This document shows, piece after piece, positions 15,111 through 23,045 of a stretch of 43,377 nucleotides of DNA. Made by a program: the position numbers and the translations under genes. Every line of letters begins with the position of its first letter. The stretch's first letter is position 1. The stretch comes from an uncultured Subdoligranulum sp. GTDB taxonomy: Bacteria; Bacillota; Clostridia; Oscillospirales; Ruminococcaceae. The DNA lies in assembly GCA_900545545.1 (NCBI GenBank), contig UQZO01000016.1:1-43377 (forward strand). The letters are read 5' to 3'. The notes below the pieces were generated by a model that saw only the letters and a program-made list of their open reading frames with translations, made no database searches and was not told the DNA's origin.

Positions 15111-16130
15111 ATGCAAATTTTCTACTTCCTGGCCATCCTGATTGGTCCGCTGGTGAAGGTTCTGTACAACCTCATCGGCAACTACGCGGCAACCATGATC
15201 GTTGCCACCCTGATCCTCAAGCTGCTGCTGTTCCCGCTGGCCATCCACCAGCAGAAATCCATGGCCAAGATGTCGGTGTTCCAGCCGCTGATGAACGAGA
15301 TCCAGCAGAAGTACAAGAACAACCCCCAGAAGCAGCAGGAAGAAATGATGAAGCTGCAGCAGGAACATGGCTTCAACCCCATGGCCGGCTGCCTGCCCAT
15401 GCTGCTCACCATGCTGGTGCTGTTCGGCTTCCTGGGTGTTGTGTACTATCCCGTACATTACATCTTCGGTGTGTCCGACGAGGCCGTCCGCATCGCCTGC
15501 GAAAACCTGGGCCTGGCTACCGCCAACGCCGCCACCATGCAGACTTCCCTGATCCAGGCCATCCACAACGGCGCGGTCATCGATCCCTCGGTGATTCCCG
15601 CCGACGTGGTCGCCGAGATCCAGAACTTCAACACGATGTTCTTCGGCATGGATATGTGCGATATCCCCGGCTTCAACCTCACCCCCATCGCCATCTTCCC
15701 CATCATCGCCGCTGTGACGATGATCCTCAGCTACATCTTCACCCAGAAACTTTCCGGCATGGGCAACCAGATGCAGGGCAGCATGAAAGTCATGATGTGG
15801 GTCATGAACCTGATGTTCGTCTCCTTCTGCTTCAATGCGCCCGTCGGCTTCTCGCTGTACTACGGTGTGTCCAACCTGTTCCAGATCGTGCAGAGCTTTG
15901 TGACCTACAAGATCTACAGCCCCGAAAAGTTCAAGGCCCAGTATGAGGCGGAACTGGCCGCCAAGCGTGCCGAAAAGAAAAAGAAAAAGACCATGACCAT
16001 TGAGGAAAACGGCAAGACCGTTACCAAAGAGGTCACGGGCGGCGAGGCCAACAAGCTGCGCCTGGAACTGGCGCGTCAGCGCGAGGCTGAACTGTACAAG
16101 GATGAACGGACGACCCCGTTACAAAATTAA
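15111..16130 (+). CDS. yidC: Membrane protein insertase YidC/SpoIIIJ
   Basis: The 339-residue insertase starts with a short periplasm-side segment and the first membrane helix (MQIFYFLAILIGPLVKVLYN). The 60KD_IMP core then follows: LILKLLLFPLAIHQQKSMAKM, with the coiled cytoplasmic C1 loop (NEIQQKYKNNPQKQQEEMMKL), and MAGCLPMLLTM. Later helices include PVGFSLYYGVSNLFQIVQS. A Lys-rich C-tail (AKRAEKKKKKT) is suited to ribosome contact. There is no obvious lipobox. AAGGAC lies about 6 nt before the ATG at 15111; a Met at 15075 lacks a ribosome site. Confidence 0.97.
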   Translation: MQIFYFLAILIGPLVKVLYNLIGNYAATMIVATLILKLLLFPLAIHQQKSMAKMSVFQPLMNEIQQKYKNNPQKQQEEMMKLQQEHGFNPMAGCLPMLLTMLVLFGFLGVVYYPVHYIFGVSDEAVRIACENLGLATANAATMQTSLIQAIHNGAVIDPSVIPADVVAEIQNFNTMFFGMDMCDIPGFNLTPIAIFPIIAAVTMILSYIFTQKLSGMGNQMQGSMKVMMWVMNLMFVSFCFNAPVGFSLYYGVSNLFQIVQSFVTYKIYSPEKFKAQYEAELAAKRAEKKKKKTMTIEENGKTVTKEVTGGEANKLRLELARQREAELYKDERTTPLQN

Positions 16131-16142
16131 GGAGGGAGAAGC

Positions 16143-17237
16143 ATGCGCAGCATTGAAATGAGTGCCCGCACCGTGGAAGACGCCCTGGAAGCCGCTTGCC
16201 AGGCTCTGGGTGTTGACCGCGACGATCTCAACGTCAGCTATGAAGTTTTGGAGTTCCCTGCCCGTAAATTGTTCAAAACCATCCCTGCCAAGGTCCGCGT
16301 GACGGTGGAAGAACCCGAAACCACCGCCCCGGTGGCAGAAGCCCCGGCCGCCGTGGAGACCGCTGCCCCTGTGGCGGAACCCGCCGCCCCGGTGGAAGCT
16401 GCGCCCGAGACCCCCGCCGAGGCCCCTGCGGCCCCGGCTGAGGAACCCGCCGGCGACGAGGAAGTGGCCCTGGACATCGCTTCCGACCCGCGCCTGCAGG
16501 CTGCCGTGGATTACCTGACCCCGATTTTCAAGCTCATGGGCGTGGAGGACTTTGCCTTCTCGGCCCTGAAAAAGGGAGAGGCCACCATCCTGCGTGTGAC
16601 CGGCACCCACATGGGCGCTCTCATCGGCCGCCGCGGCGAGACGATGGAAAGCCTTTCTTACCTGGCCAGCCTGGTGGTCAACCGCATGGAAGGCCCCTAC
16701 ATCAAGCTGGGCCTGGACGTGGGCGGTTACCGCGGCAAGCGCGAGGATGATCTGGCGGCGTTGGCCCGCCGCATCGCCGACCGCGTGATCCGCACCGGCT
16801 GCTACTATGAGATGGAACCCATGAACCCCTACGAGCGGCACATCATCCACACCGCCGTGGCGGACATCGAGGGTGTGCGCAGCGAGAGCAAGGGCGAAGG
16901 CCCCAACCGCCGCGTGGTGATCTATTCCACCGACCCCAACGCCAGCAACCTGCCTGACCGCGACAACGCCCGCAATGCCCGCGGCGGTCGACGGGACGGC
17001 AGACGCGGAAATCGCCGTGAGGGCGGCCGTGGGCCCCGCAGAGAGGGCCGCGGCGGCCGCGGTGGACGTGGACCCCGCCGCGAGGGTGGAAGCCGTTACA
17101 GCGGCCCCAAATCCGGCGTGCCGGGCCGTGAGTTTGCCGATGCACCCCGCGACCCCAACGCCCAGCCCATGGCACCCAAGGTCACCGAGCGCATCCACGA
17201 CGGCGACGACTTCGCCTTCGGCAAGATCGAACTGTGA
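16143..17237 (+). CDS. khpB: RNA-binding protein KhpB/Jag (EloR)
   Basis: The 364-residue protein has a Jag-N domain (residues 1-52), a long Pro/Ala/Glu linker (about 53-108), a KH domain with the GxxG loop in ALIGRRGETMES (about 160), and an R3H domain with NPYERHIIHTAV (about 230). An Arg/Gly-rich tail (about 279-320) with repeated RGGRG motifs is an extra not found in compact family members and may add RNA affinity. GGAGGGAG precedes the ATG closely, and the gene begins 12 nt after yidC. KhpB works with KhpA in RNA binding and cell-elongation control in streptococci. Confidence 0.95.
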   Translation: MRSIEMSARTVEDALEAACQALGVDRDDLNVSYEVLEFPARKLFKTIPAKVRVTVEEPETTAPVAEAPAAVETAAPVAEPAAPVEAAPETPAEAPAAPAEEPAGDEEVALDIASDPRLQAAVDYLTPIFKLMGVEDFAFSALKKGEATILRVTGTHMGALIGRRGETMESLSYLASLVVNRMEGPYIKLGLDVGGYRGKREDDLAALARRIADRVIRTGCYYEMEPMNPYERHIIHTAVADIEGVRSESKGEGPNRRVVIYSTDPNASNLPDRDNARNARGGRRDGRRGNRREGGRGPRREGRGGRGGRGPRREGGSRYSGPKSGVPGREFADAPRDPNAQPMAPKVTERIHDGDDFAFGKIEL

Positions 17238-17243
17238 TCGGAT

Positions 17244-17321
17244 GTTCTTTTCTTGACGAAAAGAACCAAAAGAACTCTGAATAAAAATGCCCGGCAGGAA
17301 GAATTTCCTGCCGGGCATTTT
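17244..17321 (+). terminator. khpB terminator with half gene-end module
   Basis: A nearly perfect palindrome (17244-17266, arm GTTCTTTTCTTG) lies 6 nt after khpB, then CAAAAGAACTCTGA, then a hairpin (17283-17321, arm AAAAATGCCCGGCAGGAA) with T-tract. The distal palindrome is decayed here, consistent with the next gene running in the same direction. Confidence 0.85.
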
Positions 17322-17398
17322 TGTTGGGGGTTTTTGGTGCTTCCCTGCAAGGCAAGAAATGCCTCCCGCAGTTCACCGGGGACGCCAAACCGGGAACG

Positions 17399-17556
17399 TT
17401 TTCCACAGGGGTGTGGAAAATGTGGGGAGGGGAAAAGAGCCGCGGATTTTCCACATTCCCTGTACTGCTTGTGGAAAATTGTTTGGAATTTCTTCGGTTC
17501 CTCTTTGTAAAGAAGGGAAAGTTCCCGCTGTGGAAAAATACCGGGTGTGTGGAAAA
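17399..17556. repeat. Cluster of six TTTTCCACA sites (DnaA-box-like)
   Basis: Exact TTTTCCACA or its complement occurs at 17399-17407 (+), 17412-17420 (-), 17447-17455 (+), 17470-17478 (-), 17529-17537 (-) and 17548-17556 (-). The first four form two inverted pairs. Each site differs from the DnaA consensus by one base and equals the plus-strand box in the dnaN-dnaA gap. This occupies much of the 463-bp khpB-hydrolase gap; the remainder holds decayed copies of the gene-end palindrome. Confidence 0.75.
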
Positions 17557-17602
17557 CTTCCACGGCCGCCCATTTGTGGGATACCCGGTTGGAATTTCTT
17601 CG

Positions 17603-17663
17603 GTTCCTTCTTTGTAAAGAAGGAACAGGGTATATTGACAAACGGGTGGGAATTGGTTTTAAT
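17603..17663 (+). promoter_or_regulatory. Promoter of the alpha/beta hydrolase, behind a palindrome
   Basis: TTGACA (17635-17640) and TTTAAT (17658-17663) are spaced by 17 bp, about 38 bp before the hydrolase start. A 24-bp palindrome (17603-17626, GTTCCTTCTTTG/TAAAGAAGGAAC, centre TTGTAA) lies just upstream. Confidence 0.75.
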
Positions 17664-17700
17664 GATGATACGAAAGAAACCGAACACAAGGGAGGGGACC

Positions 17701-18630
17701 ATGAAAGAGATCAAACGACGTCGGGCGATGATGGTGCTGTGGGGATGCATCGGTGTGTTGGCGCTGTGCGCCGCGGGCATGCTGGCGCTGCTGCTGCCGG
17801 TACCGGATGCCGAGGAGGTACAGATCCCGGGTGCGCGGGGCAACATTCCCGCCACGGTGCAGATGCCCGGCAAGCTGGCCCGGACGGGCGAGGTGCCGCT
17901 GGTGGTGATGTGCCACGGCTTCACCGGCAACCGGGACGGGGACGGGCACTTTGAACCCCTGGCCCGGGACCTGGCGGAGCAGGGCATTGCCAGCGTGCGG
18001 CTGGATTTTGCGGGATGCGGCGACAGCACCGAACCCTACACTGAATATACCCTGACCAACATGGCCGCCGACGTGGAAGCGGCCATCGCCTACATGCAGA
18101 AGGAATACGACACCGACGGCCGCAAGGCCCTGGTGGGGCACAGCATGGGCGGGCGGCTGGCCAGCCTTTACCCGAAACTGGGCAGCAGCCCGATGTCGGC
18201 CCTGGTGTTGTGGAGCCCCGCCAACGGGGCCGGGCTGCAGGGGCTGGAATTTTTGAACATCAATGATTTCAGCCAGGTGGAAGCCCTGGCCGCCGAGGCG
18301 GAGGCCAACGGCCAGGTGAGCACCAAGTGGGGCGTGGACATCAGCGCAGCCTTCGTGCAGGAGATGCGGGATTCCGACCCCAACGCCGCCCTGCGGGAGG
18401 CGGGGATCCCGGTGCTGCTGACCTACAGCGGCAAGGATACCGTGCTCAGCGAACAGACCATCAGCGAGACCATTGCCACCGTGCAGAGCCTGCCGGACAG
18501 TACCGTGGTGCTGGACCCCTTTGTGGATGGCGACCACAACTATACCGCCGAGGATGCGGCGCTCAGCGCCCAGCTGGACGCCTCCCTGCGGGAAACGACC
18601 GCAACGTTCCTGAGCAATGCTTTGAAGTGA
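17701..18630 (+). CDS. Membrane-anchored alpha/beta hydrolase
   Basis: The 309-residue protein has an N-terminal basic end and one membrane segment (MVLWGCIGVLALCAAGMLALLL), so the catalytic domain is probably extracytoplasmic. The alpha/beta-hydrolase elements are the oxyanion loop HGFTGNRDG, nucleophile elbow GHSMGG, acid in YSGKDTV and histidine in DGDHNY. The fold resembles dienelactone-hydrolase/feruloyl-esterase-like peptidases. GGGAGGGG lies about 3 nt upstream of the ATG. Substrate unknown. It occupies the site where mnmE/mnmG often follow khpB in Firmicutes; those genes are absent here. Confidence 0.9.
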   Translation: MKEIKRRRAMMVLWGCIGVLALCAAGMLALLLPVPDAEEVQIPGARGNIPATVQMPGKLARTGEVPLVVMCHGFTGNRDGDGHFEPLARDLAEQGIASVRLDFAGCGDSTEPYTEYTLTNMAADVEAAIAYMQKEYDTDGRKALVGHSMGGRLASLYPKLGSSPMSALVLWSPANGAGLQGLEFLNINDFSQVEALAAEAEANGQVSTKWGVDISAAFVQEMRDSDPNAALREAGIPVLLTYSGKDTVLSEQTISETIATVQSLPDSTVVLDPFVDGDHNYTAEDAALSAQLDASLRETTATFLSNALK

Positions 18631-18639
18631 CCGGGTCCT

Positions 18640-18758
18640 GTTCTTTTCTTGCAAGAAAAGAACCAAAAGAACTCTAATTAAAAATCTCCCGCGGGGTGAT
18701 ACCCCGCGGGAGATTTTTGTTTGGAATTTCTTCGGTTCCTTCTTTGCAAAGAAGGAAC
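18640..18758. terminator. Gene-end module after the hydrolase
   Basis: The unit is: palindrome 18640-18663 (9 nt after the stop), then CAAAAGAACTCTAA, hairpin 18680-18718 (arm AAAATCTCCCGCGGGGT), TTGGAATTTCTTCGG, and palindrome 18735-18758. It has the same order and spacing as at 2815-2935 and 31987-32105. Confidence 0.85.
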
Positions 18759-18782
18759 AAAACCGGCCACCCCAAAAGCATC

Positions 18783-18892
18783 GCCCCCGTCCGGTTGCGG
18801 CTCCGGGCGGGGGCATTTGGGGTATCGGTTTGGTGTGAGGAGGAATCATGTTCCAGGGTTCCGGTTGCGGCTCCGGTTCCCTGTGCCTATAA
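18783..18892 (+). other. Twin hairpins with an identical apical core, and a 14-codon mini-ORF
   Basis: Two hairpins share CCGG-TTGCGGCT-CCGG. The first extends with GCCCCCG/CGGGGGC (18783-18814), the second with CAGGG/CCCTG (18854-18883). The second overlaps a mini-ORF (18848-18892, MFQGSGCGSGSLCL) with GAGGAGG 4 nt before its ATG. Translation is uncertain; no homology is claimed. Confidence 0.4.
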
Positions 18893-18963
18893 AGATACAG
18901 GATAACTGCGAAGAAACTATGATGGCGATATGAACATTTTGTAAAATTGGACAGCTGTGTACA

Positions 18964-19002
18964 AAAAAATCCCGGCCGGGACTTCCGACCGGGAGATTTT
19001 TT
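18964..19002 (-). terminator. oadB terminator
   Basis: An A-tract/GC stem/T-tract hairpin (AAATCCCGG.../...CCGGGAGATTTTTT) lies 18-56 bp past the oadB stop on the minus strand. The stem has small mismatches. Confidence 0.7.
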
Positions 19003-19019
19003 GCTTTGCTGTGGAAAAA

Positions 19020-20210
19020 TCAACCGAACATATTGATCAGGATACCGGCTGCAACGGCAGAACCGATAACGCCCGCCACGTTGGGGCCCATGGCATGCAT
19101 GAGCAGGTAGTTGCGGGGATTGTACTCCTGACCGACCTTCTGGCTGACACGGGCCGCCATAGGCACGGCGGAAACACCGGCAGAACCAATGAGGGGGTTG
19201 ATCTTGCCGCCGGTGACGGCACACATGACCTTGCCCAGCAGCACACCGCCCGCGGTGCCCACACCGAAGGCAATCACGCCCAGAACGATGATCTCCACGG
19301 TCTGGAGGTTCAGGAAGGTGGAGGCGTTGGTGGTGCAGCCTACCGAGAAGCCCAGGAAGATGGTGATGATGTTCATCAGTTCGTTGCCGGCGGTCTTGGT
19401 GATACGCTCCACCACGCCGGATTCCTTCATCAGGTTGCCCATCATCAGGCAGCCCACCAGGATGGCGGCGTCAGGCAGGGTGAGAGAAACAATAATGGTA
19501 ACGATGATGGGGAAGAGGATCTTTTCGGTCTTGGAGACCTGCCGGGGCGCCGTCATGATGACCTGACGTTCCTTCTCGGTGGTCAGGGCGCGCATGATGG
19601 GCGGCTGGATGACCGGCACCAACGCCATGTAACAGTAGGCCGCCACCGCGATGGAACCCAGCAGATGGGGGGCCAGACGGGTGGTGGTGAAGATCGCGGT
19701 GGGACCGTCGGCACCGCCGATGATGCCGATGGAAGCAGCCTCGGGACCGGTGAAGCCGAGGAGCTTCGCACCAATGAAGGTGAAGAAGATGCCCAGCTGC
19801 GCCGCCGCACCCAGCAGCAGGCTGGACGGACGGGCGATCAGCGGGGTGAAGTCGGTCATCGTACCGATGCCAAGGAAGATCAGCGGGGGATAAATGCCCA
19901 GCTTGACGCCCAGGTAGATATAGTCCACCATGCCGCCGGAATTACCCAGCATCTCCCAGTTGATGTGGTTGGTCTCGTTGAGGAAAATCTCAATGTGGAA
20001 AATGCCGTCCAGCGGCAGGTTGGTCATCAGCATACCGAAGCCGATGGGCAACAGCAGCAGCGGTTCAAACTGCTTGACGATGGCCAGATACAACAGCACG
20101 CAGGCAACCGCCAGCATGACGGCGTACTTCCAGCCGCCCTCGGTGAAGAAGATCTGCGCCCAGCCGGAATTGCCGAAAATTTCGGCAATGTTGGTAAAAA
20201 TTGCTCCCAT
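19020..20210 (-). CDS. oadB: Na+-transporting carboxylic acid decarboxylase subunit beta
   Basis: The 396-residue polytopic membrane protein is of the OadB/MmdB/GcdB family, which couples decarboxylation of a carboxybiotin intermediate to Na+ export. The key motif GIIGGADGPTAIFTT contains D168, matching the Na+-binding Asp of this family; later motifs are GFSVGCTTNASTFL and GSAGVSAVPMAARV. It follows the gamma/delta-type subunit with a 12-bp gap. The carboxyltransferase and biotin-carrier subunits are not in the window, so oxaloacetate, methylmalonyl-CoA or glutaconyl-CoA specificity cannot be decided. The symbol denotes the family only. Confidence 0.9.
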   Translation of the reverse strand: MGAIFTNIAEIFGNSGWAQIFFTEGGWKYAVMLAVACVLLYLAIVKQFEPLLLLPIGFGMLMTNLPLDGIFHIEIFLNETNHINWEMLGNSGGMVDYIYLGVKLGIYPPLIFLGIGTMTDFTPLIARPSSLLLGAAAQLGIFFTFIGAKLLGFTGPEAASIGIIGGADGPTAIFTTTRLAPHLLGSIAVAAYCYMALVPVIQPPIMRALTTEKERQVIMTAPRQVSKTEKILFPIIVTIIVSLTLPDAAILVGCLMMGNLMKESGVVERITKTAGNELMNIITIFLGFSVGCTTNASTFLNLQTVEIIVLGVIAFGVGTAGGVLLGKVMCAVTGGKINPLIGSAGVSAVPMAARVSQKVGQEYNPRNYLLMHAMGPNVAGVIGSAVAAGILINMFG

Positions 20211-20222
20211 TTTCAGCCCTCC

Positions 20223-20636
20223 TTACATAAACGGCGTGGTGTGCTCACGCACGCCCGCATCGCCCCACGCACCGCGGCGGGAACCTTTGTTGGACTTTGC
20301 CACGCGGCGGATGCCGTGGATCACGGCACCTTCGCCCATCACGCTGGCCACCGCCGCAGAAATCGCAGCGATGATCTCGCCGGGGATGGCGCCGTTATCC
20401 GCCTTGGCGGCCGGGGCCTGGGGCTTCGCCGCCGGTTTGGGCGGTGCCTTGGGCGCGGCCTTCTCCGGTTTGGGCGGCTTCGGCTTCGCGGACTTGTTGT
20501 TGATCTTGTCGAAAATTTTGCCTTCCACGGTAATGATCAGGCAAAGGGCAATCAACATCGCAAAGACCAGCACGATACTGGTCAGTACGACGGTGCCGTC
20601 GCTGGCTTCCAGTGCCAGCAGTGCAAGGTTGGGCAT
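20223..20636 (-). CDS. OadG-family subunit (gamma/delta) of a Na+-pumping decarboxylase
   Basis: This 137-residue protein has one N-terminal membrane helix (TSIVLVFAMLIALCLIITVEG), a Lys/Pro/Ala-rich linker (about 50-85), and the C-terminal segment GEIIAAISAAVASVMGEGAVIHGIRRV typical of OadG proteins that scaffold the beta subunit with the carboxyltransferase. No biotinylation motif is present. The start at 20636 is supported by AGGAGG 9 nt upstream. Confidence 0.9.
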   Translation of the reverse strand: MPNLALLALEASDGTVVLTSIVLVFAMLIALCLIITVEGKIFDKINNKSAKPKPPKPEKAAPKAPPKPAAKPQAPAAKADNGAIPGEIIAAISAAVASVMGEGAVIHGIRRVAKSNKGSRRGAWGDAGVREHTTPFM

Positions 20637-20699
20637 AGTGGATTTCCTCCTTTTGGCGTATAACCAATCGCAAATTTTGCACAAGCGACATTTGATTGT

Positions 20700-20708
20700 A
20701 TTATAGCA
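20700..20708 (-). promoter_or_regulatory. Probable promoter of the oadG-oadB operon
   Basis: TGC-TATAAT on the minus strand (an extended -10 with perfect hexamer) lies 64 bp upstream of oadG. The -35 side is a long A/T tract (20709-20755) without a TTGACA match; such tracts can act as UP-like elements. Confidence 0.6.
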
Positions 20709-21029
20709 CAATGTGGATTTTTTTGGTAGATTTTTTTACAAAAAAATTAACAACCGGGGTGGAATGTTTGGCGGGGCTGCCAACACCCGATGCCCCCGGG
20801 GCCAAGGGGGCTTTGGGGCAGCATAAGGGCCGCGGGGTAAAAACGCACGGCGGGCGGGGACGGCGGTTTTACTTAAGAAAATTAAAGCGGACAACTAGAT
20901 TGTGCGCGCACAAGCGACAGCGACAAAAGAAAATAAAGTTTTGCTTCGGCATCCTGCCCAAAAACGGTGGAAAACCCCGGGAGGCGGACAGGCAAGGCTC
21001 CAAAAAACGGGCAAAAGGGCCATTTCTGC

Positions 21030-21117
21030 TTGACCCGGCGCACCGGGTGTGGTAGCATAGGCCCATCGAAACAAACGGCAAAGGCGCCGGGCGGAGAAAT
21101 CCGCCCGGCGCTTTTTT
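21030..21117 (+). promoter_or_regulatory. amt leader: promoter followed by a perfect intrinsic terminator
   Basis: TTGACC (21030-21035), a 17-bp spacer and TGG-TAGCAT (21050-21058) form an extended promoter. About 25 bp downstream is a perfect 12-bp stem GCGCCGGGCGGA/TCCGCCCGGCGC with GAAA loop and six T (21084-21117), ending 31 bp before the amt start. This looks like a conditional terminator. The upstream part of the gap (20760-21029) holds a GC-rich stem near 20778-20824 and otherwise nothing recognisable. Confidence 0.65.
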
Positions 21118-21148
21118 CGGTTTGTGGGGAATGAAAGGGGTTATGTGT

Positions 21149-22864
21149 ATGTACAGTTCCGCAGATGTAACCTGGACGTTGGTTGCGGCGTTCATGGTCT
21201 TTTTCATGCAGGCAGGCTTCGCCCTGTGCGAAGCGGGCCTGACCCGTGCCAAAAACACCGGCAATATTCTGATGAAGAATATGATGGACTTCTGTATCGG
21301 CACGCCCTGCTTCTGGCTGGTAGGCTTCGGTGTAATGTTTGCGGGCACCGGCGCCTTCATCGGCGGGTTTGACCCGTTCATCCAGGGCAGCTACGATTTC
21401 GGCGGCCTGCCGCTGTGGGTCTACGTGGTGTTCCAGACGGTGTTCTGCGCCACCGCCGCCACCATCGTCTCCGGCTCCATGGCAGAGCGCACCAAGTTCA
21501 GCGCCTACTGCGTCTACTCGGCGGCCATCAGCCTCATCGTCTACCCCATCTCCGGCCACTGGATCTGGGGCGGCGGCTGGCTGAGCCAGCTGGGCTTCCA
21601 TGATTTCGCCGGTTCCACCGCCGTACATTTCGTGGGCGGCGTCACCGCCTGCCTGGGCGCCTGGATGCTGGGCCCCCGCATCGGTAAATATGGCAAGGAC
21701 GGCAAGGCCCGCGCCATCCCCGGCCACAACCTCACGGCCATGGCCCTGGGCGTCTTTATCCTGTGGTTCTGCTGGTTCGGCTTCAACGGCGGCTCCACTG
21801 TATCCATGACCGGTGACGACACCATGATCTCCGCCGGTCTGATCTGCTTCAACACCAACCTGGCCGCCGCGCTGGCGACCTGCGCCGCCCTCATCACCAC
21901 CTGGATCCGCTACGGCAAGCCCGATGTCTCCCTGACCTTCAACGGCGCGTTGGCCGGTCTGGTGGCCATCACCGCCGGCTGCGATATGGTGGACCCCTTT
22001 GGCGCCGCCATCATCGGCATCATCGCCGGTGTGCTCTGCGTCTTCTCGGTGGAATTCTTCGACAACGTAGCCAAGATCGATGACCCCGTGGGTGCGGTTT
22101 CCGTCCACTGCGTCAACGGCGCCTGGGGCACCCTGGCCACCGGCCTCTTCTCCACCAGCAAGGGCGTCTTCTACGGCCATGGCTTCTCCTTCTTCGGCAT
22201 CCAGGTGCTGGGCCTGGCCAGCGTGCTGGTCTGGGTGCTGGCGTCCATGTTCCTCATCTTCACCCTCATCAAGAAAACCATCGGCCTGCGCGTTTCCGAG
22301 CAGGAGGAGATCGACGGTCTGGACATCCATGAACACGGCCTGACCAGCGCTTACGCGGGCTTCGCCATCAGCGACGCCACCTACGCCGAACTGGATGTCA
22401 ACGAGAACACCGATCTGGGTGAGGATGACATCACCAAGGCCAGCCCCGCCAAGGTGGCCGCCGCCGTCAAGGTGCAGAAGGAAGCACCTCTGCCTGCGGA
22501 ACTGGATTCCGGCATGCACAAAGTTTCCATCATCGTCCAGCTGGCCAAGTTCGACGCCCTGAAGCAAGCACTCAACCGCGTCGGCGTTACCGGCATGACC
22601 GTGACCCAGGTGATGGGCTGCGGCCTGCAGAAGGGCAGCGGCGAGAAATACCGCGGCGCTGAAGTGGATTCCACCCTGCTCCCCAAGGTCAAGGTGGAAG
22701 TGGTCATCAGCAAGATCCCCGTGGATACCATCATCGACGCGGCGACCAAAGCGCTGTACACCGGCCACATCGGCGACGGCAAGATCTTCGTCTACAACGT
22801 GGCGAAAGTCGTCAAGGTCCGCACCGGCGAGGAGGATTACGCCGCCTTGCAGGATGTGGAATAA
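21149..22864 (+). CDS. amt: Ammonium transporter fused to a PII (GlnK) domain
   Basis: The 571-residue protein has an Amt channel (about 1-400). Signatures are MQAGFALCEAGLTRAKN, GSMAERTKFSAY and the twin pore histidines in TAVHFVGGV and SVHCVNGAWGTL. A linker follows, then a complete PII domain from about residue 456 (MHKVSIIVQLAKFDALKQAL) with QKGSGEKYRGAE around the T-loop (Tyr conserved), LPKVKVEVV and GHIGDGKIF with RTGE. In most bacteria GlnK is a separate protein that plugs the channel; here the regulator is covalently attached. Start: AAAGGGG is 8 nt from the ATG at 21149; Met codons at 21143 and 21131 are alternatives. Confidence 0.95.
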   Translation: MYSSADVTWTLVAAFMVFFMQAGFALCEAGLTRAKNTGNILMKNMMDFCIGTPCFWLVGFGVMFAGTGAFIGGFDPFIQGSYDFGGLPLWVYVVFQTVFCATAATIVSGSMAERTKFSAYCVYSAAISLIVYPISGHWIWGGGWLSQLGFHDFAGSTAVHFVGGVTACLGAWMLGPRIGKYGKDGKARAIPGHNLTAMALGVFILWFCWFGFNGGSTVSMTGDDTMISAGLICFNTNLAAALATCAALITTWIRYGKPDVSLTFNGALAGLVAITAGCDMVDPFGAAIIGIIAGVLCVFSVEFFDNVAKIDDPVGAVSVHCVNGAWGTLATGLFSTSKGVFYGHGFSFFGIQVLGLASVLVWVLASMFLIFTLIKKTIGLRVSEQEEIDGLDIHEHGLTSAYAGFAISDATYAELDVNENTDLGEDDITKASPAKVAAAVKVQKEAPLPAELDSGMHKVSIIVQLAKFDALKQALNRVGVTGMTVTQVMGCGLQKGSGEKYRGAEVDSTLLPKVKVEVVISKIPVDTIIDAATKALYTGHIGDGKIFVYNVAKVVKVRTGEEDYAALQDVE

Positions 22865-22874
22865 GATGGAAAAA

Positions 22875-22905
22875 AGGGAAGGCCCCGGGGGCCTTCCCCC
22901 CTTTA
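22875..22905 (+). terminator. amt terminator
   Basis: A GC-rich hairpin GGGAAGGCCCC/GGGGCCTTCCC lies 10 bp after the stop, followed by CCCTTTATAT; the T-run is short. Confidence 0.65.
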
Positions 22906-22985
22906 TATAAAAGAAGCGGCCGGGGGACCGGCAGGCTTTTCCAGGGAAAGGGGGCGATTGCCCTCTTTCCTTTTTTGGTGAACTG

Positions 22986-22994
22986 TGGTATACT
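22986..22994 (+). promoter_or_regulatory. Extended -10 of the LTA-synthase-like gene
   Basis: TGG-TATACT lies 51 bp upstream of the chosen start. No good -35 is present. Its position makes an upstream Met (23004) too close to the transcription start, supporting 23046. Confidence 0.55.
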
Positions 22995-23045
22995 GGCGTT
23001 TGTATGTTCATTCCCATTGGTATAGAAAGGGTAGGATTTTTCCCC

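Noticed and set aside
20760..21000. A riboswitch in the oadG-amt gap.
   Set aside because: Stems are present, but I could not match any known aptamer core by eye.
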